A stretch of DNA of 8,557 nt from JAAYEB01 sp035306725 (GCA_035306725.1 DATGNN010000451.1:1-8557); one strand, 5' to 3'. Counted from the stretch's first letter, positions 1 through 6,617 are shown. Numbers and translations are program-made. Notes: generated by a model from the sequence alone, not told the origin.

Positions 1-1
1 T

Positions 2-196
2 CTTACTCTTGAAGATGTTGTAAAAGTGGATGCTCTTTTCAGAGATGTCTGGAATATTCCAATTATGGAAGAAGTTTACAAAAAATGCTTTAAAGGAAAG
101 TATCCGGCGAGAAAAACTATTTTGACTGGTTTTGCTCATTCAGGTGGATCCTACGGACTTGAATTTCAAATTGATGGAATCGCTTACAAAGGATGA
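2..196 (+). CDS. RidA/YjgF/YER057c/UK114-family protein, C-terminal part (5' truncated)
   Basis: The frame starting at base 2 is open from the window edge to a TGA at 194-196 and gives the last 64 residues of a protein. The family is recognised from the helix-to-strand pattern VVKVDALFRDV...EEVYKKCFKG followed by YPARKT, the Rid-family signature, and the final strand ending IDGIAYKG. RidA proteins are small trimeric enamine/imine deaminases that destroy reactive products of PLP enzymes such as threonine dehydratase; the trimer interface forms the active site in the cytoplasm. The arginine of PARKT (fragment residue 37) matches E. coli RidA Arg105, which binds the substrate carboxylate. By my alignment the E. 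coli Glu120 position is Gln56 here, so deaminase activity is less certain and this may belong to another Rid subfamily. The N-terminal half lies outside the window. No strong terminator follows. Confidence 0.8.
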   Translation, partial: LTLEDVVKVDALFRDVWNIPIMEEVYKKCFKGKYPARKTILTGFAHSGGSYGLEFQIDGIAYKG

Positions 197-425
197 ATCA
201 TTAACGACATCTAACAACTACAACTTGCAACGACCCGTTAGTTTCTATTTGCCATTTGATTCTTTTCTTTTGCGACATTATAAAACATTTTTATTAAGAT
301 TATAATATTTTTTTTTGCTAATCAATCTTGAAACATATGAAAAACCTCCATCGGTGTTAAGTATTTAAAATAATCAATACACCAACTATTTTGAGGTTTA
401 CCCAAAATTTTCAGCACTTTAAACT

Positions 426-690
426 TACGTTAGAGACTTTAATCATTACGTTAAAATGGGTTTTCACTACGTTGGAGGGTTTATACCCTTACGTTAAAGG
501 CTTTAATCCCTTACGTTAAAACGATTTTTTCCTTGGTCAGAGGGTTCATACCCCTACTTTAAAATGTTTTTTGTTTACCTTAAAGTGTTTATACCTCTAC
601 GTTAAAGCGGTTTTTCATTACGTTAGAGGGTTCAAACCTTACGTTAAAATTGTTTTTGGCTACGTTAGAAGGTTTATACCCTACGTTTCC
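426..690. repeat. Degenerate 21-22 bp tandem repeat array with higher-order structure
   Basis: Twelve whole units and one broken unit start with TACGTTA or a variant. Unit starts are 426, 447, 468, 490, 512, 534, 555, 576, 598, 619, 640, 661 and 682 (partial). Unit lengths are only 21 or 22 bp. There are three unit types that share the TACGTT head: type A continues AAA and ends TTTTTCAY-like; type B continues AGAGGG and ends TTTATACCC; type C continues ARAGRC and ends TTTAATC. The order is C-A-B, C-A-B, A-B, A-B, A-B, so the array consists of two trimers of 64-65 bp and three dimers of 42-43 bp. Type B units mostly carry a small dyad, GGGT-N4-ACCC. There are no unique spacers, so this is not CRISPR. 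Its function is unknown: a satellite, a row of protein-binding sites on one helix face (21 bp is two turns), or an iteron-like element are all possible. Confidence 0.9.
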
Positions 691-822
691 GGATGCCTCC
701 CAATGGCCCCATCTTTTCAGGGCAAAAGAAAAGCCTTTTTAGAACTTGTTTTTTATCATCATGTCCATATCTTTATGTTGGAAACTTCTATGTTAGGCGT
801 ACATAAATATTCTTAATACAGA

Positions 823-852
823 ATGTCATGGTAATTGCATAACCGATATAAT
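823..852 (+). promoter_or_regulatory. Sigma70-like promoter of the DUF1622 gene
   Basis: A perfect -10 hexamer TATAAT lies at 847-852, with ATGTCA (4 of 6 to TTGACA) at 823-828, an 18-bp spacer. Transcription would start near 859, only about 8 bases before the ATG at 867. That fits the absence of a Shine-Dalgarno sequence in front of this gene. Confidence 0.55.
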
Positions 853-866
853 TTGAGATTTAAATC

Positions 867-1232
867 ATGGAAGCAATAAAGATTTTTATAAGCATCTCGG
901 CTTCACTGCTGGAAATACTTGGTACAGGAACTATTGTAATTACTGCATTATACACCATTTTCTCATTCCTTTTTTATTTGCGCAGGGAATTATCTGGTAG
1001 ACTTTTTTACAAATCGTTCCGGCGTCACCTTGGACATGGTATTTTACTCGGGCTGGAATTTCTTGTTGCTGCAGACATTATCCGCTCTGTTGCAATTGAA
1101 CCAACTTTAAATGGTTTAATGGTACTGGCCGGTATAGTATTGATCCGGACATTTCTCAGCCTGACTCTTGAAGTTGAAATAAGTGGGAAATGGCCCTGGG
1201 AATCCAAATGCGAAAATAGTAAACAGGATTAG
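867..1232 (+). CDS. DUF1622 family integral membrane protein
   Basis: The 121-residue product matches the DUF1622 family by its characteristic central block: RRHLGHGILLGLEFLVAAD (about 52-70), then IRSVAIEPTL, LIRTFLSLTLEVEI and a final GKWPWE. The length is normal for the family. Three hydrophobic segments are visible, at about 7-37, 56-72 and 82-101; the C-terminus is short and charged. The protein should sit in the inner membrane; its biochemical role is not known, and I do not infer one. The ATG at 867 is chosen because the family's N-terminal hydrophobic helix begins directly after it and because a -10 box ends 14 bases upstream. No ribosome-binding sequence is present (upstream bases are GAGATTTAAATC). 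The gene stands alone: the next genes are on the opposite strand and converge on it with a gap of 116 bp. Confidence 0.85.
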   Translation: MEAIKIFISISASLLEILGTGTIVITALYTIFSFLFYLRRELSGRLFYKSFRRHLGHGILLGLEFLVAADIIRSVAIEPTLNGLMVLAGIVLIRTFLSLTLEVEISGKWPWESKCENSKQD

Positions 1233-1348
1233 TCAAAACAGGGTTTTAAAAAGACGACCTGGATTCAGTCTGGAATTATCCTGATTCACTCTTGTCCAAA
1301 ACAAGAAGCAAAACAGGAAATAATATATTTTTCCAGATCACGTTCCGT

Positions 1349-1621
1349 TCAAGTCAATGAAAACATACTTTCCAGGTCATGTTTTGAATACACCCTGAAA
1401 GCGATAAGTGTTTCTGAATCGGTAATTCCATCAAGTTTAAGCATTCTGTCTGTTACTATATCTGCCAGCTCATCATTATCCTTAACCCGTACCATCACAG
1501 CCAGATCATACTTTCCGGCAACAGAGTATACTTCACTGATACCTTTCATATCTGTCAATGATGAAGCTATAATGTTTACTTTGTCTCTTTTGACTTTTAA
1601 TAATACAATTGCACTTACCAT
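1349..1621 (-). CDS. Stand-alone Lrp/AsnC-type ligand-binding (RAM) domain protein
   Basis: The 90-residue product begins MVSAIVLLKV and contains the RAM/AsnC_trans_reg pattern: beta strand, helix, then VYSVAGKYDLAVMVRVKD, then a helix and a last strand. In the Lrp/AsnC family this domain forms dimers and larger rings and binds amino acids or similar small effectors at the dimer interface. Here the DNA-binding helix-turn-helix half is absent, as in known stand-alone RAM proteins, so it is more likely a sensor, a partner of a full-length Lrp, or a metabolic regulator. I chose the ATG at 1621 because the domain starts there, GGAAA lies about 9 bases upstream, and it leaves a clean 4-bp gap to the upstream lipoprotein gene. 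A longer TTG start at 1660 would add 13 unrelated residues and overlap that gene. It is the distal gene of the lipoprotein operon. Confidence 0.8.
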   Translation of the reverse strand: MVSAIVLLKVKRDKVNIIASSLTDMKGISEVYSVAGKYDLAVMVRVKDNDELADIVTDRMLKLDGITDSETLIAFRVYSKHDLESMFSLT

Positions 1622-1625
1622 AACT

Positions 1626-1997
1626 TTATTTCCGTTTCCATGAAAAATCTGATACATCAAAATAATATATACGTCTGTCTGAATCTGAACTTAATGATAT
1701 TTCTATCACATCGTAAAGTTTTCCCTCTTCCTGAATTTTGACCTGCCCAATGATCCGCCAGTCTTTATCCTTTATCCCATGCTTGCTGCTAATCCAGTTA
1801 TATTCAGCTTCAACACCCTGGCTCTGCTTTTGCGCGCCAGTAATTTTAATAGCTTCTTGGTAAGAATCACCACTTGTATCAGAATAGCTGATTTTTGGAG
1901 CACGTGGTCCCTGGCTGTTGTTTTTAACGGCCATTCGGGTTACACACCCGCCTGCTAACATAATGACACCCATTATACATAAACTTATGCGTTTCAT
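1626..1997 (-). CDS. Small predicted lipoprotein of unknown function
   Basis: The 123-residue product starts with KR, a hydrophobic stretch and the lipobox-like sequence LAGGC, giving Cys18 as the probable lipidated residue, so it should be anchored in a membrane facing the periplasm. The -3 residue is Ala rather than the usual Leu, which is allowed but less common. The mature part is about 105 residues, begins with a flexible polar segment (about 24-45), and then has a compact domain containing EAEYNWISSKHG, YDVIEISL and a C-terminal IYYFDVSDF pattern. I do not recognise a named family and give no function. The ATG at 1997 is supported by AGGA six bases upstream. It is the first gene of a probable two-gene transcript with the RAM protein, 4 bp downstream. 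Confidence 0.75.
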   Translation of the reverse strand: MKRISLCIMGVIMLAGGCVTRMAVKNNSQGPRAPKISYSDTSGDSYQEAIKITGAQKQSQGVEAEYNWISSKHGIKDKDWRIIGQVKIQEEGKLYDVIEISLSSDSDRRIYYFDVSDFSWKRK

Positions 1998-2019
1998 ATT
2001 TTATCCTGTTGAAGATCCA

Positions 2020-2033
2020 TGGGAATAATCCCA
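2020..2033 (-). promoter_or_regulatory. Dyad at the predicted start of the lipoprotein-operon transcript
   Basis: TGGGA-ATAA-TCCCA is a perfect 5-bp inverted repeat that covers the predicted transcription start of the minus-strand operon (near 2030). It could be an operator or a small leader hairpin; the sequence alone cannot tell which. Confidence 0.35.
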
Positions 2034-2036
2034 ATC

Positions 2037-2065
2037 AAAATAAATCTTTTTCTGCAAATATTCAA
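2037..2065 (-). promoter_or_regulatory. Candidate promoter of the lipoprotein/RAM operon
   Basis: On the minus strand TTGAAT (2060-2065) is separated by exactly 17 bp from TATTTT (2037-2042). The start would be near 2030, giving a leader of about 30 bases with a Shine-Dalgarno AGGA close to the ATG. It sits just beyond the terminator of the upstream DUF4139 gene, as expected for an independent unit. Confidence 0.4.
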
Positions 2066-2097
2066 TTATTCATATTTATAAGATTCATACAGGAAGC

Positions 2098-2137
2098 AAA
2101 AAGGCTGGTTTTTTCCCTCTGGACCTTATACCAGCCT
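2098..2137 (-). terminator. Rho-independent terminator of the DUF4139 gene
   Basis: Perfect 8-bp arms AGGCTGGT (2102-2109) and ACCAGCCT (2130-2137) enclose a 20-base loop. Read on the minus strand the stem ends directly in a run of five T (complement of 2098-2102). It lies about 118 bp after the DUF4139 stop codon and before the next operon's promoter. The long loop is slightly unusual. Confidence 0.75.
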
Positions 2138-2254
2138 GTTTCTGTTGAAAATCTGGCAGTATTGATGATCTGGGATTGTTAAAAAGGTGTGTCTTTTCAG
2201 AAATTCGAGATAAAGTTCAAGCGAAGTTATCTTTTTACCATTAAACCCGCATAA

Positions 2255-3676
2255 TTACAACCCTACTTTTATCTGATAACTCAACTCGGCTTCGCCCTGT
2301 TTTTTGACAGGAATTTTAAACATTACTTTAAATGCGTCGATTTTTTCATAATCGTAATTGGATTTTACTATTTCCCAGTTCCCCATCATTGGCTGAACAA
2401 CTCCAACAGTAACCGCTTCGATTTTATGATTTTTTAATTCTACCTTCCATTCAGATTCCCAGAGTTGTGTACTTATCTGCTTAAAACTGGTCTGTTTCTT
2501 TTCTGCGATTATATCAAATGCTTCACCACTTTTCAGCTGAACCATTCCATTTTCAGGAGTATGATCAATGTGATCTTCACCAATAAACTGCTGTCTTCCC
2601 TTGCTGTCTGCGGTAAATATTCTTACATTTCCTGCCGGAAGCGGCATTTTCAATCCATTTTCTTTACTGTTTCTAAAATTCAGATAAACCTGAACAGGAA
2701 CTTTGTAATCTCTTTTTGAGTATCTTTGTGTAATGCCATACGATTCTCCCTCAACAAGATACTCCTTATCAATTTTTAATGTACCAGACTCCAATAAACT
2801 TATTTGCTTTGTCTGATTATCCTTCAAAACTGTTTTTCTTTGTAAATCATACATGTGATATTCATGAATACTTTCTTCAGCGAACTGAGGTGAATAACTG
2901 TTATCATACGCCGCTTCAGCCCTTTTACTGAGCATCATCCTCGCAGGCTTTTCTATTTTGTTAACATTTCCGGCAACCAGTTTGAGTGTTGCATCACTGA
3001 AAGCTGCTCCACACCTGTTTTCTATTGTGACCCAACCGTTCAGACTCCCCTTATTATCTTTATTTGAACATACAAGAACATAATCCGCATTCCACGTTAT
3101 ACCATTTGTCAGATAAGATATCTCAATCTTGTGTTTTTGAGATTTTTTTGTTTTAATTTTCCATATCAGAGTTGGTTTTTCTACAAGGTTGTCTGGTATT
3201 TCAGGAAGGACTTTAATTCCAGGATGACCCAGATAGATTTGTTCGTCAATTTTATAAACCTCACCATTATTGACACTGAGCAGTTGTGCCTCAACAACAT
3301 CTTTTCTGTCCTTATATTCATTTTGATCAATGATTTTGATCTTTTTTCCTACATACTTTTCCATTAATTTCTGATGGCTTATCAGATCATACTCGTAATT
3401 TTGTTCAAGAATTAAAAAGTCATCAGGATAATTTGTTGACTTAGCATAAACCGTAACCGGATTAATCAATGCAGCAACATCAGCAACTTGAAGCTCATTT
3501 TCACCTGATGGCACCTTAATCTCTCTGATTTCCTTAACAAACCCGAAATTCCCGTTATACACCGTTACCTCAACAGATTTTCTGGATCCCGACGTACTGG
3601 TCACACTTTTTTCTTCCGAAAAAACAACAGTTACAAGAATCGCTAACATTAATATCACCACTCTGTAATTCATCAT
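2255..3676 (-). CDS. Exported DUF4139 domain-containing protein
   Basis: The 473-residue product has a signal peptide (hydrophobic 5-19, probable cleavage after Ser20, VFS|EE), so it is exported. An N-terminal beta region (about 34-160) has the VYNGNFGFVKE start typical of this family. The DUF4139 body follows: YLTNGITWNADYVL (188-201), GWVTIENRCGAAFSDATLKLVAGNV (about 214-238), and a C-terminal beta-rich part with LPAGNVRIF, FIGEDHIDHTPENG, FDIIAE and a final GEAELSYQIKV. It covers the family's full length. The biochemical role of DUF4139 proteins is not settled; a periplasmic or surface role is the most that can be said. Two ATG codons overlap the start (3676 and 3673); GGGAAG lies 4 and 7 bases upstream respectively, so the second is equally good. 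The gene is followed by its own terminator and appears monocistronic. Confidence 0.85.
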   Translation of the reverse strand: MMNYRVVILMLAILVTVVFSEEKSVTSTSGSRKSVEVTVYNGNFGFVKEIREIKVPSGENELQVADVAALINPVTVYAKSTNYPDDFLILEQNYEYDLISHQKLMEKYVGKKIKIIDQNEYKDRKDVVEAQLLSVNNGEVYKIDEQIYLGHPGIKVLPEIPDNLVEKPTLIWKIKTKKSQKHKIEISYLTNGITWNADYVLVCSNKDNKGSLNGWVTIENRCGAAFSDATLKLVAGNVNKIEKPARMMLSKRAEAAYDNSYSPQFAEESIHEYHMYDLQRKTVLKDNQTKQISLLESGTLKIDKEYLVEGESYGITQRYSKRDYKVPVQVYLNFRNSKENGLKMPLPAGNVRIFTADSKGRQQFIGEDHIDHTPENGMVQLKSGEAFDIIAEKKQTSFKQISTQLWESEWKVELKNHKIEAVTVGVVQPMMGNWEIVKSNYDYEKIDAFKVMFKIPVKKQGEAELSYQIKVGL

Positions 3677-3765
3677 AACTCTTCCCTGCTAAAAAAATCA
3701 ACGAAAACCAAAAGGTTTACATATAAGACCGCTTGTCTGAAACAAGAATTGTACTTTTACTGCGT

Positions 3766-3783
3766 AACCTGGCTTTCCAGGCT
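3766..3783 (-). other. Short GC-rich hairpin between the response-regulator and DUF4139 genes
   Basis: CCTGG-CTTT-CCAGG is a perfect 5-bp stem with a tetraloop, extendable to 7 bp on the minus-strand RNA with one G-U pair. It lies about 120 bp after the response-regulator stop. It lacks a following T run on the minus strand, so it is a poor intrinsic terminator; it may help end the two-component transcript or lie in the DUF4139 leader. Confidence 0.35.
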
Positions 3784-3899
3784 GCAAGATATTGTTTCAA
3801 AACTAATCTATAATAACAGATTTTTCAAGAAGTTTTCAGTTTTCGAAATGTCTGGAAGGTGTTTGTATACCCGGTCAGTATTTTCCGTCCACATATGAA

Positions 3900-4271
3900 C
3901 TATGATTTTTTGTTATTTTTTTTCATGATAGAAACAAGCTCTGAAATTTCAAACGGTTTGATTAAATAAGCAACGGGTTTCACTTTCATAGCTTCTTTAA
4001 CAGTTTTCTCATTTGAATACCCGGTGCTGAATATTATCCGGGTATGAATTTTTTCGATAATCTCTTTTGCAGCTTCAATTCCATCGGTATCCCCACTCAG
4101 GCGAATATCCATTATAATAAAATCCGGATGACCTTCCACTGCAGCGTTAACAGCATCTTCCTTTGTTGATACAGATTCCAGTACATGAAATCCTTTTGCA
4201 CCAATCATTTTTTCCAGGAGCATTGCCATTACAGCTTCATCTTCAACTATAAGAACAGAAGGTAACCCCAT
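3900..4271 (-). CDS. Single-domain response regulator (stand-alone receiver)
   Basis: Starting at the ATG, the 123-residue protein is a complete CheY-like receiver with nothing after it. Counting from that ATG, the acidic pair is E10-D11 (VLIVEDE), the phospho-acceptor is D55 (IIMDIRL), the switch threonine is T83 (IIFSTGY), and the conserved lysine is K105 in LIKPFE; all key residues are present. The 'DIRLSGDTDGIEAA' segment is typical of receivers paired with HisKA_2/HWE kinases. The ATG at 4271 has AGGA seven bases upstream; a TTG one codon earlier is the only alternative. It lies 80 bp downstream of the kinase gene on the same strand, so it is the probable phosphorylation partner. With no DNA-binding or enzymatic output domain, it must act by protein contact or as a phosphate shuttle. 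Confidence 0.93.
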   Translation of the reverse strand: MGLPSVLIVEDEAVMAMLLEKMIGAKGFHVLESVSTKEDAVNAAVEGHPDFIIMDIRLSGDTDGIEAAKEIIEKIHTRIIFSTGYSNEKTVKEAMKVKPVAYLIKPFEISELVSIMKKNNKKS

Positions 4272-4351
4272 CAAGTATTCCTGTGTTTAATTACTGATTG
4301 AACTTTTTTCAACTCCTGACCGGCATATTACAGGTTCACTTTGCAATAAGA

Positions 4352-6499
4352 TCATAGTGCTGTACTATAAATATCACTGCGAAACCTGATAAACCACCAG
4401 AGACCATTATCAACCTGCGGCTTTACAGTACCGTGCAACTGGTGTTCAATAATTTGAATTACAAGCTTTATACCCAGAGTTTTACTTTTCAATATATCTG
4501 TATCCGGATCAACACCTTTTCCATTATCACCAAATACAAGCTCTATCATATTGTTGTTTTTGTGTAATCCTATATGCACTTTCCCTTTCCTGTTTCCGGG
4601 AAAAGCGTGCTCCAGAGAATTTGTGAGCAATTCCTTGACAACGAAACCACATGGAATGGCAATATCAATCGGAAATTCAATCTTTTCGATGTCAAATTCC
4701 AGACAAATTTTTTCCTCATTACACTCGTAACTAACCATAATCAGATGCGCAACATCAATCAGATATTCTTTTATGTCAATACTTGTCAGCATCTCGGACT
4801 TATACAGTTTCTCGTGTGCCAAAGCCATGATCCTGATTCTGTTCTGACTGCTTTTAACAATTTTTTTGACATCCTTGTTGTCCGCATAATCCGCAGCCTG
4901 GAGTTCCAGAAGTGCAGATATAATCTGCATATTGTTTTTAGTACGATGATGAAGTTCTTTCAGAAGATTTTCTTTTTGACTGATTGATGTTCTCAGTTTT
5001 TCTTCATATTTTTTTCTTTCAGTAATATCCTCAATAAAAAGTATAATGCCTCCGATTGAATGGTTTACCGTATACCATGGACGCACTTCCCATTTCGCCC
5101 AATAATATTTCCCGTCTTTGTTCTTGACATACTCATCTTTAGACTTTACGTTCTCACCATTGAGAGCTTTTTTATGCGCATCTTTCCAATCAGTCGGCAG
5201 ATCCGGAAAAACCTCATAATGGTTTTTACCAATAATATCATGTTCTTCAATACGGAATTCCAGAAGCCATTTTTTGCTTACCATAAGGAATCGCATCTCT
5301 CTATCAAACATTGCAATGCAAACCGGTGCATGATCAATAAACAATCGAAGTTTTTGTTCATTTTCATACAATGCCTTTTCGATCGCTTTTCGTTTAGAGA
5401 TTTCTATACCTACACCGATTAAACATAACTGATTATTATATACTATTTTTCTTCCAGTAAAGTAGCAATCTATTTTTCTACCATCTTTGGTAATGAACTT
5501 CGCTTCAACACTTCCACAACCTGTTTTAAACACATTTTCAATTCGTTCTGCAACTCTCTTTTTATCCTCACCGTCAAAAAAATCGAGAGGATTCAACTTT
5601 GATAATTCTTCATCGTTATATTTCGAAATAATTTTGTGCTGTTCGTTCCACCTCAAATAACGTCCTTCGCGATTAAAAAGATAAAAAATACCAGGTAAGC
5701 TATCTACTAACTGTTTGGATAGATTACTTTCCTCGACAAGTTCTCTTTCAACAGTTTTCTGTTCAGAAATATCCTGAACTATTCCGATAGATCCAATAAC
5801 GACACCAGCATCATTAAAGACAGGTTTGCCGCTCCCCCTTACGAATCTTAGATCTCCATCCGGACGAATAATCCTGGAATTCTGAGGATTCATCTGTTTA
5901 CCATTATTGGTCCCGTCAATCCAGTCCTTCATCGATTTTCTGTCGTCGGGGTGAATTAATTGTAAAAGTATATCGGCATCTGGTTTTATATCTTTCGAAA
6001 CACCAAATATTCTGTACATCCCATCAGACCACTTCAACCAGGGAGGATGCATACTACAGGATTCCCAGAATCCGATATGTGCCATACGCTGTATCTGATC
6101 GAAAAGATACTTTTCATGTGTTGTCTTTCTTCTTTCTGATTTATCATACATGCTCTTTTTCAATTTTAAAAGCAGGGACACCCTTACCTTCAACTCTGTT
6201 TCTGTTATTGGTGCCAGAATAAACTCATCTAGTATTGTTCCATACAGATCACAAACAATACAAAGATCATTTTTCTCTGCTACAACCATAATCGGTAAAA
6301 AAAAAGACCCGGTTTTTATTTTATTGACAACTAATTTACCGTATCTGTCCAGAAAGAACAGATCAACTATGCACAAATCAAATAATTCAGAATCAGGATC
6401 CAATTGTTCCTGTATAACCATTTCATAATACTGATTCAATATCTGCTCTATCTGCAGACGGATACGAATATCTTTAACAATGATCAATATTTTTTTCAT
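4352..6499 (-). CDS. Multi-PAS sensor histidine kinase of the HisKA_2 type with degenerate N-terminal receiver
   Basis: The 715-residue protein has no signal peptide or membrane segment, so it is a cytoplasmic sensor. Order of domains: receiver-like fold (about 2-112); PAS 1 of the PAS_3 type (about 138-250, LIHPDDR and GIVQDISE); PAS 2 (about 262-375, IFYLFNREGRYLRWN, ending EISKRK); PAS 3 (about 384-500, ending FIEDITERKK); dimerisation/phospho-transfer domain with ELHHRTKNN, probable phospho-acceptor His518; ATPase domain with N-box KELLTNSLEH (Asn627), DNGKG (658-662) and LGIKLV (675-680). The HHRxKNN form and its spacing identify the HisKA_2 class used with stand-alone receivers. No LOV cysteine motif is seen, so the PAS ligands are unknown. 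The receiver keeps Asp46 but has Ala96 where Lys is expected and Val73 for the switch Thr/Ser. The ATG at 6499 has no clear Shine-Dalgarno. The response-regulator gene follows. Confidence 0.93.
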   Translation of the reverse strand: MKKILIIVKDIRIRLQIEQILNQYYEMVIQEQLDPDSELFDLCIVDLFFLDRYGKLVVNKIKTGSFFLPIMVVAEKNDLCIVCDLYGTILDEFILAPITETELKVRVSLLLKLKKSMYDKSERRKTTHEKYLFDQIQRMAHIGFWESCSMHPPWLKWSDGMYRIFGVSKDIKPDADILLQLIHPDDRKSMKDWIDGTNNGKQMNPQNSRIIRPDGDLRFVRGSGKPVFNDAGVVIGSIGIVQDISEQKTVERELVEESNLSKQLVDSLPGIFYLFNREGRYLRWNEQHKIISKYNDEELSKLNPLDFFDGEDKKRVAERIENVFKTGCGSVEAKFITKDGRKIDCYFTGRKIVYNNQLCLIGVGIEISKRKAIEKALYENEQKLRLFIDHAPVCIAMFDREMRFLMVSKKWLLEFRIEEHDIIGKNHYEVFPDLPTDWKDAHKKALNGENVKSKDEYVKNKDGKYYWAKWEVRPWYTVNHSIGGIILFIEDITERKKYEEKLRTSISQKENLLKELHHRTKNNMQIISALLELQAADYADNKDVKKIVKSSQNRIRIMALAHEKLYKSEMLTSIDIKEYLIDVAHLIMVSYECNEEKICLEFDIEKIEFPIDIAIPCGFVVKELLTNSLEHAFPGNRKGKVHIGLHKNNNMIELVFGDNGKGVDPDTDILKSKTLGIKLVIQIIEHQLHGTVKPQVDNGLWWFIRFRSDIYSTAL

Positions 6500-6528
6500 T
6501 TTATTTCATCAATAATAAACACTCACTA

Positions 6529-6560
6529 CTTATAATTCAGTTCTATCCTGAAACTGTTAA
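6529..6560 (-). promoter_or_regulatory. Candidate promoter and operator of the kinase operon
   Basis: On the minus strand TTAACA (6555-6560, 5 of 6 to the -35 consensus) lies 16 bp from AATTAT (6533-6538) or 20 bp from TATAAG (6529-6534). Between them sits the inverted repeat TTCAG-N7-CTGAA (6536-6552), placed where a bound protein would block RNA polymerase. The start would be about 20-25 bases before the ATG. Confidence 0.35.
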
Positions 6561-6617
6561 AAAGCGATTTGTTTTCCAAACAGCTTAAACTGATTGGCAA
6601 TTAAATCCCCCTTCATC

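Larger units (their letters stand above)
197..866. other. Gene-poor region between the RidA-like and DUF1622 genes
   Basis: I see no convincing gene in these 670 bases. The first part (197-425) is very AT-rich and includes a run of nine T at 308-316 preceded by a purely A/T 5-bp inverted repeat (TATTA/TAATA), which could end the RidA-like transcript weakly. A possible eroded repeat copy (TTTGAGGTTTACCC) lies near 390-403. The middle holds the 21-bp tandem array at 426-690. The last part holds the promoter of the DUF1622 gene. Confidence 0.7.

Noticed and set aside
292..316. A/T-only hairpin followed by nine T, after the RidA-like gene.
   Set aside because: Five A-T pairs are too weak for a confident intrinsic terminator; such patterns arise by chance in very AT-rich DNA.
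426..690. CRISPR array.
   Set aside because: The period is about 21 bp with no unique spacers; the whole unit is repeated and degenerate, and no cas gene is nearby.
719..740. Terminator-like AGGGC-N9-GCCTTTTT on the + strand.
   Set aside because: The stem has only three G-C pairs plus a wobble and an A-T pair, and no gene on the + strand immediately upstream needs it.
571..816. 81-codon open frame on the + strand with a heptad-like protein repeat (YVKxVFxYVRGFxP).
   Set aside because: It is produced by the 21-bp DNA repeat being a multiple of three. It would start at TTG inside a repeat unit, has no ribosome-binding sequence, is broken upstream by 22-bp units, and its tail resembles nothing I know.
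1622..1660. Longer start (TTG at 1660) for the RAM-domain protein.
   Set aside because: It would overlap the lipoprotein gene by 35 bases and add 13 residues outside the domain; the ATG at 1621 has a better-placed purine-rich site.
4574..5422. Two open frames of 120-137 codons on the + strand (4574-4987 and 5060-5422).
   Set aside because: Both lie antisense within the histidine kinase gene, whose domains are intact; translations show no recognisable motif.
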